From NCBI GenBank assembly GCA_963715625.1, contig OY970260.1, positions 186,001-250,000 on the forward strand: DNA of 64,000 bases, in the 5' to 3' direction. Position 1 is the first letter of the stretch; the number at the start of each line of letters is the position of its first letter. Position numbers and translations under genes: made by a program. Positions 37,442 through 46,479 of the stretch are shown piece by piece. The notes under the pieces were generated by a model. The model had not been told where the DNA came from. It saw nothing but the letters and a program-made list of their open reading frames with translations, and made no database searches. The DNA is from VRUE01 sp963715625 (lineage in GTDB: Bacteria; Actinomycetota; Thermoleophilia; Solirubrobacterales; 70-9).

Positions 37442-38194
37442 TCATGCTGCCGCCCCGACTATCTCTGCGAAGTCGGCTGGGTCGAGACTGGCGCCGCCGA
37501 CCAGGGCGCCGTCGATGTCGGGCTGGGACATCAGCTCTGCGGCGTTGCCGGGCTTGACCGAGCCGCCGTAGAGGATCCGCACGGAGTCGGCAGCGGCGCC
37601 GCGCTCGCGCAACAGGTCGCGGATGTAGGCGCAGGCCTCCTGCGCCTGCTCGGGAGTCGCCGTACGGCCCGTGCCGATCGCCCAGATCGGCTCGTAGGCG
37701 ATCACCACGCCGCCGAGCTTGCCACCCTCGACCCCGGCCAGGTCCGCTTGCAGCTGGCGCTCAAGCACCGCCTCGGTCTGACCACCGTCGCGGGCCTCCT
37801 CGGTCTCGCCGACGCAGAGGATCGGCTCCAGGCCGGCAGCGAGCGCGGCCGGCACCTTGCGCGCCAGCGCCTCGTCGGTCTCACCGAAGAGCTGGCGCCG
37901 CTCGGAGTGGCCGAGGACCACGGCCTCGACGTCGAGCTCGGCCAGCATCGGCGCCGAGACCTCGCCGGTGAAGGCGCCGGAGTCCTCCTCGTGCATGTTC
38001 TGCGCGGCGACCTTGACCGCGGTGCCGTAGCGTCGCTCGACCACGGCGCTCAGAGCCGTGAACGGCGGGCAGATCACGACGTCGCTCTGCGTAGCCGCGA
38101 TCTGCGGCAGCAGCGCGTCGACGAACTCGGCCGCCTCGGCGACGGTCTTGTGCATCTTCCAGTTGGCGGCTACATAAGGGGTCCGGTCAGGCAT
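37442..38194 (-). CDS. tpiA: Triosephosphate isomerase
   Basis: 250 residues, TIM barrel. Catalytic set visible: AANWKMH (Asn, Lys), VLGHSERR (His) and AYEPIWAIGTG (Glu), then the phosphate loop ILYGGSVKPGN. ATG overlaps the last 8 nt of pgk. The stop TGA abuts palindromic element copy 3. Confidence 0.96.
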   Translation of the reverse strand: MPDRTPYVAANWKMHKTVAEAAEFVDALLPQIAATQSDVVICPPFTALSAVVERRYGTAVKVAAQNMHEEDSGAFTGEVSAPMLAELDVEAVVLGHSERRQLFGETDEALARKVPAALAAGLEPILCVGETEEARDGGQTEAVLERQLQADLAGVEGGKLGGVVIAYEPIWAIGTGRTATPEQAQEACAYIRDLLRERGAAADSVRILYGGSVKPGNAAELMSQPDIDGALVGGASLDPADFAEIVGAAA

Positions 38195-39377
38195 CTTGCA
38201 GCGCCTCCACCCCCGGCAGCTTCTTTCCCTCCAGCAGCTCCAACGACGCTCCTCCTCCGGTCGACAGCCAGTCCACTTTGCCAGCGAGCCCGAACTGCTG
38301 CAGCGCGGCGACGGAGTCGCCGCCTCCGACCACGGTCGTCCCCGGCGCGGCGGCGACGGCCTCGGCGACCGCGTGGGTGCCGGCCGCGAACGGCGCCAGC
38401 TCGAAGGCGCCCATCGGCCCGTTCCAGAGCACGGTGCCGGCGGCGCCGATCGCCTCGGCGTAGGCGGCGGAGCTGCGCGGCCCGATGTCGAGCCCCATCC
38501 AGCCGTCGGGCACCTCGACCCCGTCGCTCTCGCGCACCTCGGTGCCGGCGTCGAAGCTCTCGCCGAGGACGAGGTCGATCGGCAGCCGCAGCTCGCAGTC
38601 GGAGCTCGCCGCTCGCTCCAGCGCCTCGGCCGCCAGCTTCACGCCCTCCTCCTCGACCAACGAGTTGCCGGTGGCGATCCCCTGGGCGCGGAAGAAGCTG
38701 AAGCACATCGCGCCGCCGATCAGGATCTCGTCGGCGACCTCGAGGAAGCGGTCGATGACGCCGACCTTGTCGCTGACCTTGGCGCCACCGAGGACGACGG
38801 CCAGCGGCCGCTGCGGGGACTCGACCACGCGCGTCAGCTCCGTCACCTCGCGCTCGAGCAGCAGCCCCGCGTAGCCGGGCAGATGCCCGGCGACCCCCGC
38901 CGTGCTGGCGTGGGCGCGGTGGGCGGCGCCGAAGGCGTCGTTGACGTAGAGGTCGGCGAGCGCGGCGAGCGCCTTCGCCAGCGCCGGGTCGTTCTCGGTC
39001 TCTCCCGGCTCGAATCGGACGTTCTCCAGCAGCAGGACGTCGCCGGCGTGCAGCCCCTCGGCCATCGTCTCGACGTCCTCGCCGACCACGGCCGGTGCCT
39101 GGCGGACCAGGGCTCCGCCGAGCAGCTCGGAGAGGCGCTCGCCCACCGGCCCCATCGAGAGCCCGGGCACGACCTTCCCCTTCGGCCGCCCCAGATGGGA
39201 GACGAGCACCACCGACGCGCCCCTCTCCCGCAGCAGCTCGATCGTCGGCAGCGCCGCCCGGATCCGCGTGTCGTCGGCGACCCGGCCGCCGTCGAGCGGG
39301 ACGTTGAAGTCGACCCGGACGAGGACGCGCCTGCCGGCGAGCGCGGTGTCGCGGACGCTTGCCTTGGTGAAGCTCAC
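38187..39377 (-). CDS. pgk: Phosphoglycerate kinase
   Basis: 396 residues. Motifs: VRVDFNVPLDGGRVADDTRI (substrate lobe), SHLGRPKGK, VLLLENVRFEPGE, VLGGAKVSDKV, GPMGAFE and the C-terminal GGGDSVAALQQFG / LSTGGGASLELLEG. GTG at 39377 gives the normal start VSFTKASVRD. It follows gap by 19 nt and overlaps tpiA. Confidence 0.96.
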   Translation of the reverse strand: MSFTKASVRDTALAGRRVLVRVDFNVPLDGGRVADDTRIRAALPTIELLRERGASVVLVSHLGRPKGKVVPGLSMGPVGERLSELLGGALVRQAPAVVGEDVETMAEGLHAGDVLLLENVRFEPGETENDPALAKALAALADLYVNDAFGAAHRAHASTAGVAGHLPGYAGLLLEREVTELTRVVESPQRPLAVVLGGAKVSDKVGVIDRFLEVADEILIGGAMCFSFFRAQGIATGNSLVEEEGVKLAAEALERAASSDCELRLPIDLVLGESFDAGTEVRESDGVEVPDGWMGLDIGPRSSAAYAEAIGAAGTVLWNGPMGAFELAPFAAGTHAVAEAVAAAPGTTVVGGGDSVAALQQFGLAGKVDWLSTGGGASLELLEGKKLPGVEALQDA

Positions 39378-39396
39378 CGCCCTGACCCGGCCTGGA

Positions 39397-40403
39397 TCAG
39401 AGGACCTTCCCCGCCAACTCCACGCAACGATTCGAATAGCCCCACTCGTTGTCATACCAGGAGACCGCCTTGATCAGCTTGCCGTCGCCGATCGCCATCG
39501 TCTGGCCGGCGTCGAAGATCGAGGAGTGCGGGTCGCCGACGATGTCGGTGGAGACGATCGGGTCCTCGGTGTAGGCGAGGATGCCCTTCAGCGGGCCCTC
39601 GGCGGCAGCCTTGACGGCGGCGTTGACGGAATCGACGTCGGTCGGGCTGGAGGGCGTGAAGACGAGGTCGACGACCGAACCCGGTCACCACCGGGGCCCG
39701 CACCGAGAGGCCGTTCAGCTTGCCGTTCAGATCGGGCAGCACGAGCCCGACCGCCTTCGCCGCGCCGGTTGTCGTCGGGATCAGGTTGATCGCCGCCGCG
39801 CGCGCGCGGCGCAGGTCCTTGTGCGGCATGTCCTGCAGGCGCTGGTCGGCCGTGTAGGCGTGGATCGTCGTCATCAGCCCCTGCTCGATGCCGAAGGAGT
39901 CGTTCAGCACCTTGGCGACCGGCGCCAGGCAGTTGGTCGTGCATGAGGCGTTGGAGACGATGTCGTGCTTCTCGCGGTCGTAGTCGGTGTCGAAGTTGAC
40001 GCCGAGGGCGACGGTCACGTCGGGATCCTTGGCCGGGGCGGAGATGATCACCTTCTTGGCGCCCGCCGCGAGGTGCTTGGCGGCGTCGTCGCGGCCGGTG
40101 AAGAAGCCGGTCGAACTCGATCACCACGTCGACGCCGAGGTCGGCCCAGGGCAGCGCCGCGGGGTCGCGCTCGGAGAGGACCTTGATCGGCGCGCCGTCG
40201 ACCGAGATCTCATCGCCGGAGACGGCGACCTCGCCGGGAAAGCGGCCGAGGATCGAGTCGTACTTGAGCAGGTGGGCGAGCGTCGCCGGGTCCGTGAGGT
40301 CGTTGACGGCGACGAACTCGAGGTCGGCGCCGGCCGCGTGTGCTGCCCTGAAGACGTTGCGCCCAATTCGCCCGAAACCGTTGATGCCGACCTTGACAGC
40401 CAT
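39397..40403 (-). CDS. gap: Glyceraldehyde-3-phosphate dehydrogenase (two frameshifts)
   Basis: Type I GAPDH: NAD-binding GINGFGRIGRN, catalytic SNASCTTNCLAP, and SWYDNEWGYSNR near the end. The frame is broken twice by one extra base: at 40114-40115 (GAGTTCGACC instead of GAGTCGACC, restoring VIESTGFFT) and at 39678-39679 (GGGTTCGGTC instead of GGGTCGGTC, restoring TGSVVDLVF). Corrected length is about 334 residues, normal for the family. Since this is the head of the glycolytic operon, sequence error is more plausible than loss of function. Confidence 0.93.
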
Positions 40404-40485
40404 TTGTCTCAAACCCTCCTGGAGTGCTTTTCGGAGATGTGTCGATGTTATGTGCCGCTGCTGCCCGTCAGCCCGGATCTGCTTC

Positions 40486-40848
40486 TCAGTCGGACCCGAT
40501 CGTGATCTCTATCTCGTACCCGTCGGGGTCCTTGAGGAACGCCGAGTAGGAGCCGGAACCGTAGGAACGGCGCTCGCCCGGGTCCGAGACGCTGGTCCCT
40601 CCACCCCGGATGCCCGCCTCCCAGGCCGCCTTGACGGCGACGATCCCCAGCCCGGAGAAGCTGAGCAGGCCGAACCCGGCCTTCGGCTCGTGGTGGGCCG
40701 AGATGAAGAAGACGGGCTTGGCGATCCCCCAGCCGATCGTCTCGTCCTCCTCGAAATGGCGCCGCCAGCCCAGCGGGGCGAGCAGCGCGTCGTAGAACGA
40801 GGCGCTCCGCGCAAGGTCGGAGACCTCCAGGAGAACGTGGTGCAGCAT
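40486..40848 (-). CDS. VOC (glyoxalase/dioxygenase-like) family protein
   Basis: 120 residues, two beta-alpha-beta-beta-beta units: HHVLLEVSDLARSASFYDALLAPLGW and FLKDPDGYEIEI. Metal-ligand positions are His (HHVLLEV) and Glu (YEIEI); it lacks other glyoxalase I hallmarks, so substrate is unknown. Confidence 0.8.
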   Translation of the reverse strand: MLHHVLLEVSDLARSASFYDALLAPLGWRRHFEEDETIGWGIAKPVFFISAHHEPKAGFGLLSFSGLGIVAVKAAWEAGIRGGGTSVSDPGERRSYGSGSYSAFLKDPDGYEIEITIGSD

Positions 40849-40897
40849 TGAGGTCGGGAGGCTATATGGGAAGCCGGATTCAGTGCCGCGTCAACCA

Positions 40898-41665
40898 CTA
40901 GCCGCCGCGCGGGGTCCAGCGGAAATAGCGGACAGCGAGGAGGAGGCCGGCGATCCCCCAGGCGAAGACCACCGCGAGGCTTCCCCAGTCCAGACCCCCG
41001 CCACCAGGCTCGTATGCGTCGAAGAAGGCGAGGAAGAAGTGGCGGATCGGGAAGGCGTCGGCGAAGTGGACGACGCCGCTGGGGAGCTGGTCGTCCGGGA
41101 TGAAGACCCCGGAGAGGAAGTAGAGCGGCAGCAGCAGCGCGTTGACGATCGGGGCCGCGGCGTCCTGCGAGGGGATGACTGCCGTGAGCGCGATGCCGAG
41201 GCAGCAGAAGGCGGCCGCGCCGACCAGCAGCGTGAAGACGATCTGGGGCAGCTGGCTCCAGGGGATCGCGACCCCGTAGGCGATCCGCCCGATCGCCGCG
41301 ATCAGCACCAGCATCATCAGCGCCACGACGCACGAGTTGCCTACGCGGCCGGCGATGAAGACCCAGGACGGCATCGGGGTCCCCCGGCCGCGCTTGAGGC
41401 GACCGTCCTCGCGCGCGATCACCAGCGACATCGCCAGCGACTGCATCGTCGCCGAGATCACCGCGAGGGTGATGATCGCCGGCACGTAGTAGGCGGTCGT
41501 GTCGACCCCCCCGCGCACGTCGACGGTCTCGTCGCCGAACACCGTGGCGAAGATCAGCAACAGGACGACCGGGAAGGCGACGGTGAAGAAGACCGAGGCC
41601 GGGTTGCGCCAGAAGACCTTCTGGTCGTAGCGGAACTGATGGGCGAAGAGGGCGAGCCCGCTCAT
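40898..41665 (-). CDS. ABC-2 type transporter permease
   Basis: 255 residues with six membrane helices in the ABC-2 exporter arrangement: cytoplasmic QFRYDQKVFWRNPASVFFTV start, then VVLLLIFATVF, and a conserved PLYFLSGVFIPDDQLP before the last helices. Pairs with the ATPase encoded directly upstream. ATG 41665 follows GGAAGGGGTGGTG, contributed by palindromic element copy 4; in-frame GTG codons just upstream are less likely. Confidence 0.88.
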   Translation of the reverse strand: MSGLALFAHQFRYDQKVFWRNPASVFFTVAFPVVLLLIFATVFGDETVDVRGGVDTTAYYVPAIITLAVISATMQSLAMSLVIAREDGRLKRGRGTPMPSWVFIAGRVGNSCVVALMMLVLIAAIGRIAYGVAIPWSQLPQIVFTLLVGAAAFCCLGIALTAVIPSQDAAAPIVNALLLPLYFLSGVFIPDDQLPSGVVHFADAFPIRHFFLAFFDAYEPGGGGLDWGSLAVVFAWGIAGLLLAVRYFRWTPRGG

Positions 41666-41674
41666 CACCACCCC

Positions 41675-41721
41675 TTCCGGTGCGCTTTATGTGCCCATCG
41701 GTGGCATAAAGCGCACCGGAA
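41675..41721 (-). repeat. 47-nt palindromic element, copy 4
   Basis: Fills the gap between the ATPase stop (41724) and the permease start (41665). GATGAGC is present on both sides, at the stop of one gene and the start of the other. Confidence 0.9.
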
Positions 41722-41723
41722 GC

Positions 41724-42593
41724 TCATCGGGCGGCCCCTTCCCCGTCGTCGGAGGTGAGCGAGAGGTAGATGTCCTCGAGGCTGGGGCGGGTCACTTCCA
41801 GGCCCTCCAGGTCGAGGCCCTCCGCAACGGCGCGGCCGGTCAGCTCGTGCAGGTCGGCGACCGGGGTCTGCGTCTGCAGCGAGACCTTCTCGCCGTCGAG
41901 CCGGTAGCTGATCGTCGTCGGCAGGCTTTCCCGGTCGCCGAGGTCCGCGGGAGTGCCGCTGGCCACGACGAGGCCGCGCGAGATGACCGCCACGCGGTCG
42001 GCGAGACGCTGCGCCTCGTCCATGTAGTGGGTCGTGAGGAAGACGGTCTTGCCCAGCTCGCGCAGGCCGGCGATCGTCTCCCAGGCTTGGCGGCGCGCCG
42101 AGGGGTCGAAGCCGGTGGTCGGCTCGTCGAGGAAGAGCAGCTCGGGATCGCCGATCAGGGCCATGCCGACGTCGAGCCGGCGCTGCTGGCCGCCGGAGAG
42201 GCTTCCGGTGCGGACGTCCGCCTTGTCCCCGAGGCCGACCAGCTCGATCGTCTCCTCGACCGGCCGCGGCGCGCTGTAGTAGCCCGCATAGAGCCCGAGC
42301 GACTCGCGCACGGTGAGGTAGGGGTCGAGGCGGCAGCTCTGCAGGACGATGCCGATCCGCTCGCGCCAGGCACGTCCGGCGTGCTCAGGGTCCTCGCCGA
42401 GCACGGCGACCTCTCCCCCGCCGCGCTCGCGGTACCCCTCGAGGATCTCCACCGTCGTCGTCTTGCCGGCGCCATTGGGCCCGAGGAACGCAAACACCTC
42501 GCCCGCCTGCACCTCCAGGTCGATGCCCCGCACAGCCTCGAGCTCGCCATAGCTCTTGCGCAGCCCGCGGATGGATATGACGGAATCGCCCAA
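41724..42593 (-). CDS. ABC transporter ATP-binding protein (DrrA-like)
   Basis: 289 residues. Walker A GPNGAGKTT, Q-loop LQSCRLDPYLT, signature LSGGQQRRLDVG, Walker B LLFLDEPTTGFD and H-loop TTHYMDEAQ; the C-terminal extension (about 220-289) is of the DrrA/CcmA-type exporters. Works with the downstream ABC-2 permease in export of an unknown compound. Confidence 0.93.
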   Translation of the reverse strand: MGDSVISIRGLRKSYGELEAVRGIDLEVQAGEVFAFLGPNGAGKTTTVEILEGYRERGGGEVAVLGEDPEHAGRAWRERIGIVLQSCRLDPYLTVRESLGLYAGYYSAPRPVEETIELVGLGDKADVRTGSLSGGQQRRLDVGMALIGDPELLFLDEPTTGFDPSARRQAWETIAGLRELGKTVFLTTHYMDEAQRLADRVAVISRGLVVASGTPADLGDRESLPTTISYRLDGEKVSLQTQTPVADLHELTGRAVAEGLDLEGLEVTRPSLEDIYLSLTSDDGEGAAR

Positions 42594-42622
42594 GGGCGGG
42601 CGATTCTAGGTCCGAGGCACCA

Positions 42623-42661
42623 TTTCCGTATTCGCCGTCATATACACGGCGAATACGGGAA
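42623..42661 (-). repeat. 39-nt hairpin between rapZ and the ABC ATPase gene
   Basis: CCGTATTCGCCGT and ACGGCGAATACGG are perfect 13-nt arms around CATATAC; three weaker pairs extend the stem to 16. It sits 30 nt upstream of the ATPase start. Confidence 0.8.
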
Positions 42662-42671
42662 CGACCCGCAG

Positions 42672-43610
42672 TCAGTCGAGTTCGGCGTCGCGGTGCTTCA
42701 TGTGGACGACTACGTCATCGCGACCGACCAGCTCGCGGCTGATCCGGTCGGCGACCGTGATCGAGCGGTGGCGGCCGCCGGTGCAGCCGATCGCGATCGT
42801 CAGGTGGCTCTTGCCCTCGGCGACGTAGGCGGGGACGAGGAACTCCAGCAGCGGCAGCAGGCGGCCGTAGAACTCGCCCGCCTGCGTGCCCGCCTCGACG
42901 TACTCGCGCACCCTGCGGTCGAGGCCGGTCAGCGGGCGCAGGTCGTCGACGTAGTGCGGGTTGGGCAGGAAGCGGACGTCGAGGGTGAGGTCGGCATCGT
43001 GGGGCGGCCCGTTCTTGAAGCCGAAGGTGAGCAGCGTCAGTGCCATCTTGCCGCTCTCGTGATGGCCGAGCAGCTCCTCGGCGATGCGCCGCCGCAGGGT
43101 GCCGCCGCTGAGGTTGCTGGTGTCCATCACCACGTCGGCGCGCTCTCGCAGCGGCGCCAGCATCTCTCGCTCGGCCCGGATGCCGTCGACGATGTGGCCT
43201 TCGGGCGCCAGAGGATGGCGGCGTCGCGTCTCCTTGTAGCGGTCGACCAGCGTCTCCTCGTCGGCCTCGAGAAAGAGGACCGTCGGCTTCAGCCCGTCCG
43301 CCTCGAGATCGTCCAGCACCTGCAGCAGGTCGTCGAAGTAGTCGCCGCCACGCACGTCGGAGACGACGGCCGCGCGTTCGACCCCGCTGCCGTCGTGGCG
43401 GAAGAGCTCGCCGAGGCTGCCGATCATCCGCGGCGGCAGGTTGTCGACGCAGAAGTAGCCGCCGTCCTCGAAGGCGGCGATCGCCTCCGACTTGCCGGCG
43501 CCGGAGTGGCCGGTGATGACGACGAGGTTGACCTCACGCCTCCCCCCCTTCCGGGCCCGGTTCGCCCCCCGCCCACCGGTCTCTTTCGCCTTAGCTGGAC
43601 TCCTTGCCAT
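42672..43610 (-). CDS. rapZ: RNase adapter protein RapZ / nucleotide-binding YvcJ
   Basis: 312 residues. N-terminal P-loop GHSGAGKSEA and VDNLPP motif, C-terminal domain with GCTGGRHRSI that binds regulatory RNA or UDP-GlcNAc in studied homologues. In gram-positives it is co-encoded with uvrC, as here (ATG shares one base with the uvrC stop). The usual next genes yvcK and whiA are absent; an ABC exporter follows instead. Confidence 0.93.
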   Translation of the reverse strand: MARSPAKAKETGGRGANRARKGGRREVNLVVITGHSGAGKSEAIAAFEDGGYFCVDNLPPRMIGSLGELFRHDGSGVERAAVVSDVRGGDYFDDLLQVLDDLEADGLKPTVLFLEADEETLVDRYKETRRRHPLAPEGHIVDGIRAEREMLAPLRERADVVMDTSNLSGGTLRRRIAEELLGHHESGKMALTLLTFGFKNGPPHDADLTLDVRFLPNPHYVDDLRPLTGLDRRVREYVEAGTQAGEFYGRLLPLLEFLVPAYVAEGKSHLTIAIGCTGGRHRSITVADRISRELVGRDDVVVHMKHRDAELD

Positions 43611-45484
43611 CAGCCCGTCCTGTTCAGTTGCTCGTGGATCTCACGGGCTACCTTGCCAGGCACACCGGGCACCATTTCGAGCTCCTCACGGGTGGCCGCG
43701 ACGAACCGCTCTGGAGAGCCGAAATGCTGGAGCAGCGCCCGCTTGCGCACCGGGCCCACCCCCTTCAGCTCGTCGAGCACGGAGCCGGTCATCGCCCGGT
43801 CGCGGCGGCCCCGGTGGTGCTCGATCGCGAAGCGGTGCGCCTCGTCGCGCACCCGCTGCAGCAGCTTCGAGGCCTCCGACTCGGCGGGCAGGTCGATCGG
43901 CGCTGCGCGGCCGGGGACGTAGACCTCCTCCAGCCGCTTCGCCAGCCCGATCACCGTGACGCCGCGCTCGACGAAGGGGCGCAGGACCCGCATCCCGGCC
44001 GAGAGCTGCCCCTTGCCGCCGTCGATCACGACCAGGGACGGCAGCGAGGCGAAGCTCGCATCCCGTTTGCCATCGTGCGGCGAGAGGTCGACCTGCTCGA
44101 GGTAGCGGTTCATCCGCCGGCCCAGCACCTCTTCCATCGAAGCGAAGTCGTCGGGGCCGGCGCCGCGCCCGTCGCCATTCTCGCCCCTCACCCGGAACCG
44201 CCTGTAGTCGGCCTTCTTGGTCGCACCCCCCTCGAACACCACCATCGAGGCGACGGTGTGCTCGCCGCCGAGGTTGGAGATGTCGAAGCCCTCGATCCGC
44301 ACCGGCAGCTCCTGCATTCCGAGCGCCTCGCGCAGGTCGGCCAGCGACTCGACCCGGCGCTGGCGGCGGTGCTCGCGCCGCAGGCGGTCCTGGTCGAGGG
44401 CGAGGCGGGCGTTGCGCTCGGCCAGCTCGCGCAGGCGCCGCTTGTCGCCGCGCTCGGCGACCCGCACCTCGACCGCGCCGCCGCGCCGCTCGCCCAGGGC
44501 CGCCTCCAGCAGCTCGACCCGGTCGCGCAGGTAGGGGCCGACGACGATCGTCCGCGGCACCGCCGGCGAGGCCGAGTAGTACTGGCCGACGAACTCCTCC
44601 GCCACCTCGGCCAGCTCGCGCTCGGCCTGGTTGTCGAGGTAGAAGCTCTGGCGCTCGGCGAGGATGCCGTCGCGCACCTGGAAGACCTGGGCGTTGGCGT
44701 CGGCCCCCTCGGCGGCGACGCCGATCAGGTCTGCCGTGCCGACCGAGCCGCCGGCGACGCGCTGGCGCTCGAACAGCGACTGGATCGCCTTCAGCCGGTC
44801 GCGGTGCAGGGCCGCGCGCTCGAACTCGCGCTGCGCCGCCGCCTCCTCCATCTTCGCCTGCTCGCCGGCCTCGACCTGGCGGTAGCAGCCGGAGAGGAAG
44901 TCGACGATCGCGTCGACGTTGCGCCGGTACTCCTCGCGGGTGACGTAGCCGACGCAGGGGGCCCCGCAGCGCTTGATGTAGTAGTCGAGGCAGGGGCTGC
45001 CGGAGCGGCGGCCGGGCTCGGCCCCCTCGCAAGTGCGGAACTGGAACAGCTTGCCGAGCAGGTCGAGGGTCTCGCGCACGCGCTTGGCGCTGGAGAAGGG
45101 GCCGAAGTAGGCGCGGCCGGGCCGGTGCTTCTCGCGGGTGAAGTAGACGCGGGGGTAGTCCTCGTCGAGGCTGACGCAGACGTAGGGATAGGACTTGTCG
45201 TCGCGCAGGCGGATGTTGAAGCGGGGCCGGTGGCGCTTGATGAAGCTCTGCTCGGCGAGCAGCGCCTCGGCCTCGGTCGAGGTGACGAGGCACTCGATCC
45301 GGTCGACGCGCGAGGTGAGACGGGTCTCTCCCCCCGAGAAGTGCGAGGCGACGCGCTTGCGGATCGAGCGCGCCTTGCCGACGTAGAGGATCTCGCCGTC
45401 GCCGGCGTGGAAGAGGTAGACGCCGGGCGAGTCGGGCAGCTCGCGGCGCTGCTGCGCAACCCGTTCGGCCCGCGCCGCCTGCAT
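43610..45484 (-). CDS. uvrC: Excinuclease ABC subunit C
   Basis: About 624 residues: GIY-YIG nuclease domain (SPGVYLF ... ILYVGKARSIRKRV), Cys-rich CGAPCVGYV segment, UVR motif (about residues 205-240), RNase H-like nuclease domain (EGFDISNLGG, VIDGGKGQL) and C-terminal helix-hairpin-helix (LKGVGPVRKRALLQHFG). Makes both incisions in nucleotide excision repair with UvrAB. ATG 45484 gives the usual N-terminal length; the frame is open further upstream. Confidence 0.95.
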   Translation of the reverse strand: MQAARAERVAQQRRELPDSPGVYLFHAGDGEILYVGKARSIRKRVASHFSGGETRLTSRVDRIECLVTSTEAEALLAEQSFIKRHRPRFNIRLRDDKSYPYVCVSLDEDYPRVYFTREKHRPGRAYFGPFSSAKRVRETLDLLGKLFQFRTCEGAEPGRRSGSPCLDYYIKRCGAPCVGYVTREEYRRNVDAIVDFLSGCYRQVEAGEQAKMEEAAAQREFERAALHRDRLKAIQSLFERQRVAGGSVGTADLIGVAAEGADANAQVFQVRDGILAERQSFYLDNQAERELAEVAEEFVGQYYSASPAVPRTIVVGPYLRDRVELLEAALGERRGGAVEVRVAERGDKRRLRELAERNARLALDQDRLRREHRRQRRVESLADLREALGMQELPVRIEGFDISNLGGEHTVASMVVFEGGATKKADYRRFRVRGENGDGRGAGPDDFASMEEVLGRRMNRYLEQVDLSPHDGKRDASFASLPSLVVIDGGKGQLSAGMRVLRPFVERGVTVIGLAKRLEEVYVPGRAAPIDLPAESEASKLLQRVRDEAHRFAIEHHRGRRDRAMTGSVLDELKGVGPVRKRALLQHFGSPERFVAATREELEMVPGVPGKVAREIHEQLNRTG

Positions 45485-45577
45485 CCTGTCATCGGCTTCG
45501 CCCACAGGCCAAAGGGTAGGCTCCTGGCCAGCCGGCCAGGCCGACCAGACCAAATTTCACGCCAGAGGGAGAGCACG

Positions 45578-46405
45578 ATGACCACGGAGACGCTGAGCAG
45601 CCCGCCCGAGTTGAAGACGATGAAGATCGAGATCGACGGGGAGATCGGGACGCTCACCCTGGACCGGCCAGACACCTTCAACGCGATGAGCCCCGAGATG
45701 ATCGGCGAGATGACGGTGGCCTTCCCCTGGCTCGCCGACCAGGCGCCGCTGCGGGCGCTGATCGTGACCGGCGCCGGCAAGGCCTTCTGCTCCGGCGGCG
45801 ACGTCAACTGGTTCAAGGAGGGCGTCTCCTCGGAGGAGATCGACCTGCCCTCGCAGGTGCGCCGGGGGGCCGACGCCCTGCACATGGCGATCGTCGACTT
45901 CCGCCGCATCCCCTACCCGGTGATCTGCGCGGTCAACGGGCCGGCGGCCGGGGCGGGCTTCTCGCTGGCGCTCGCCTGCGACATCCGGATCTCCTCGGAG
46001 TCGGCCTTCTTCGCCTGCGCCTACGGCCGCATCGGCGCCTCCCCGGACGGTGGCATGACCTACTTCCTGCCGCGCATCGTCGGGCCGAGCCGGGCGCTGG
46101 AAATCCTCCTCAACGACCCCAACATGACCGCCCAGGGCGCGCTGGCCGAGAGGATCGTCTCCGAGGTCGTCGCCCCCGAGGAGCTGATGGACCGGGCGCG
46201 GGCGAAGGCCGAGAAGCTGGCGGCGAAGGCCCCCCACTACGTGCGGATGGCCAAGATCCTCGCCGGCCAGAGCATCGAGCACAACCTCACCGAGCACCTG
46301 CAGCTGGAGCGCCACGGGATCGCCGACAGCATGGCGACCGAGGACCTGCGCAACGGCGTCGAGGCGTTCTTCGGCGGCGGCACCCCGGAGTTCAAGGGCC
46401 GCTGA
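45578..46405 (+). CDS. Enoyl-CoA hydratase/isomerase family protein
   Basis: 275 residues of the crotonase fold. Oxyanion-hole segments are KAFCSGGDVNWF and NGPAAGAGFSLALACDIRI; the position of the first catalytic glutamate (after AYGRIGASPDGGMTY) is Asp-Gly-Gly, so isomerase rather than hydratase chemistry is possible. GGGAGAG precedes the ATG. Divergent from uvrC. Confidence 0.85.
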   Translation: MTTETLSSPPELKTMKIEIDGEIGTLTLDRPDTFNAMSPEMIGEMTVAFPWLADQAPLRALIVTGAGKAFCSGGDVNWFKEGVSSEEIDLPSQVRRGADALHMAIVDFRRIPYPVICAVNGPAAGAGFSLALACDIRISSESAFFACAYGRIGASPDGGMTYFLPRIVGPSRALEILLNDPNMTAQGALAERIVSEVVAPEELMDRARAKAEKLAAKAPHYVRMAKILAGQSIEHNLTEHLQLERHGIADSMATEDLRNGVEAFFGGGTPEFKGR

Positions 46406-46479
46406 ACCGCACTTGGCGAGCGGCGCATACAGAGCTACAGTCTCACTGAGCGTTCCTACCCGATGGAAAGGATCCAGCC

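Noticed and set aside
35860..37557. A 565-codon plus-strand open frame across gpmI
   Set aside because: Antisense to gpmI with no recognisable protein features.
39397..40403. gap as a true pseudogene
   Set aside because: Two isolated one-base insertions in otherwise perfectly conserved sequence within an intact glycolytic operon fit sequencing error better.
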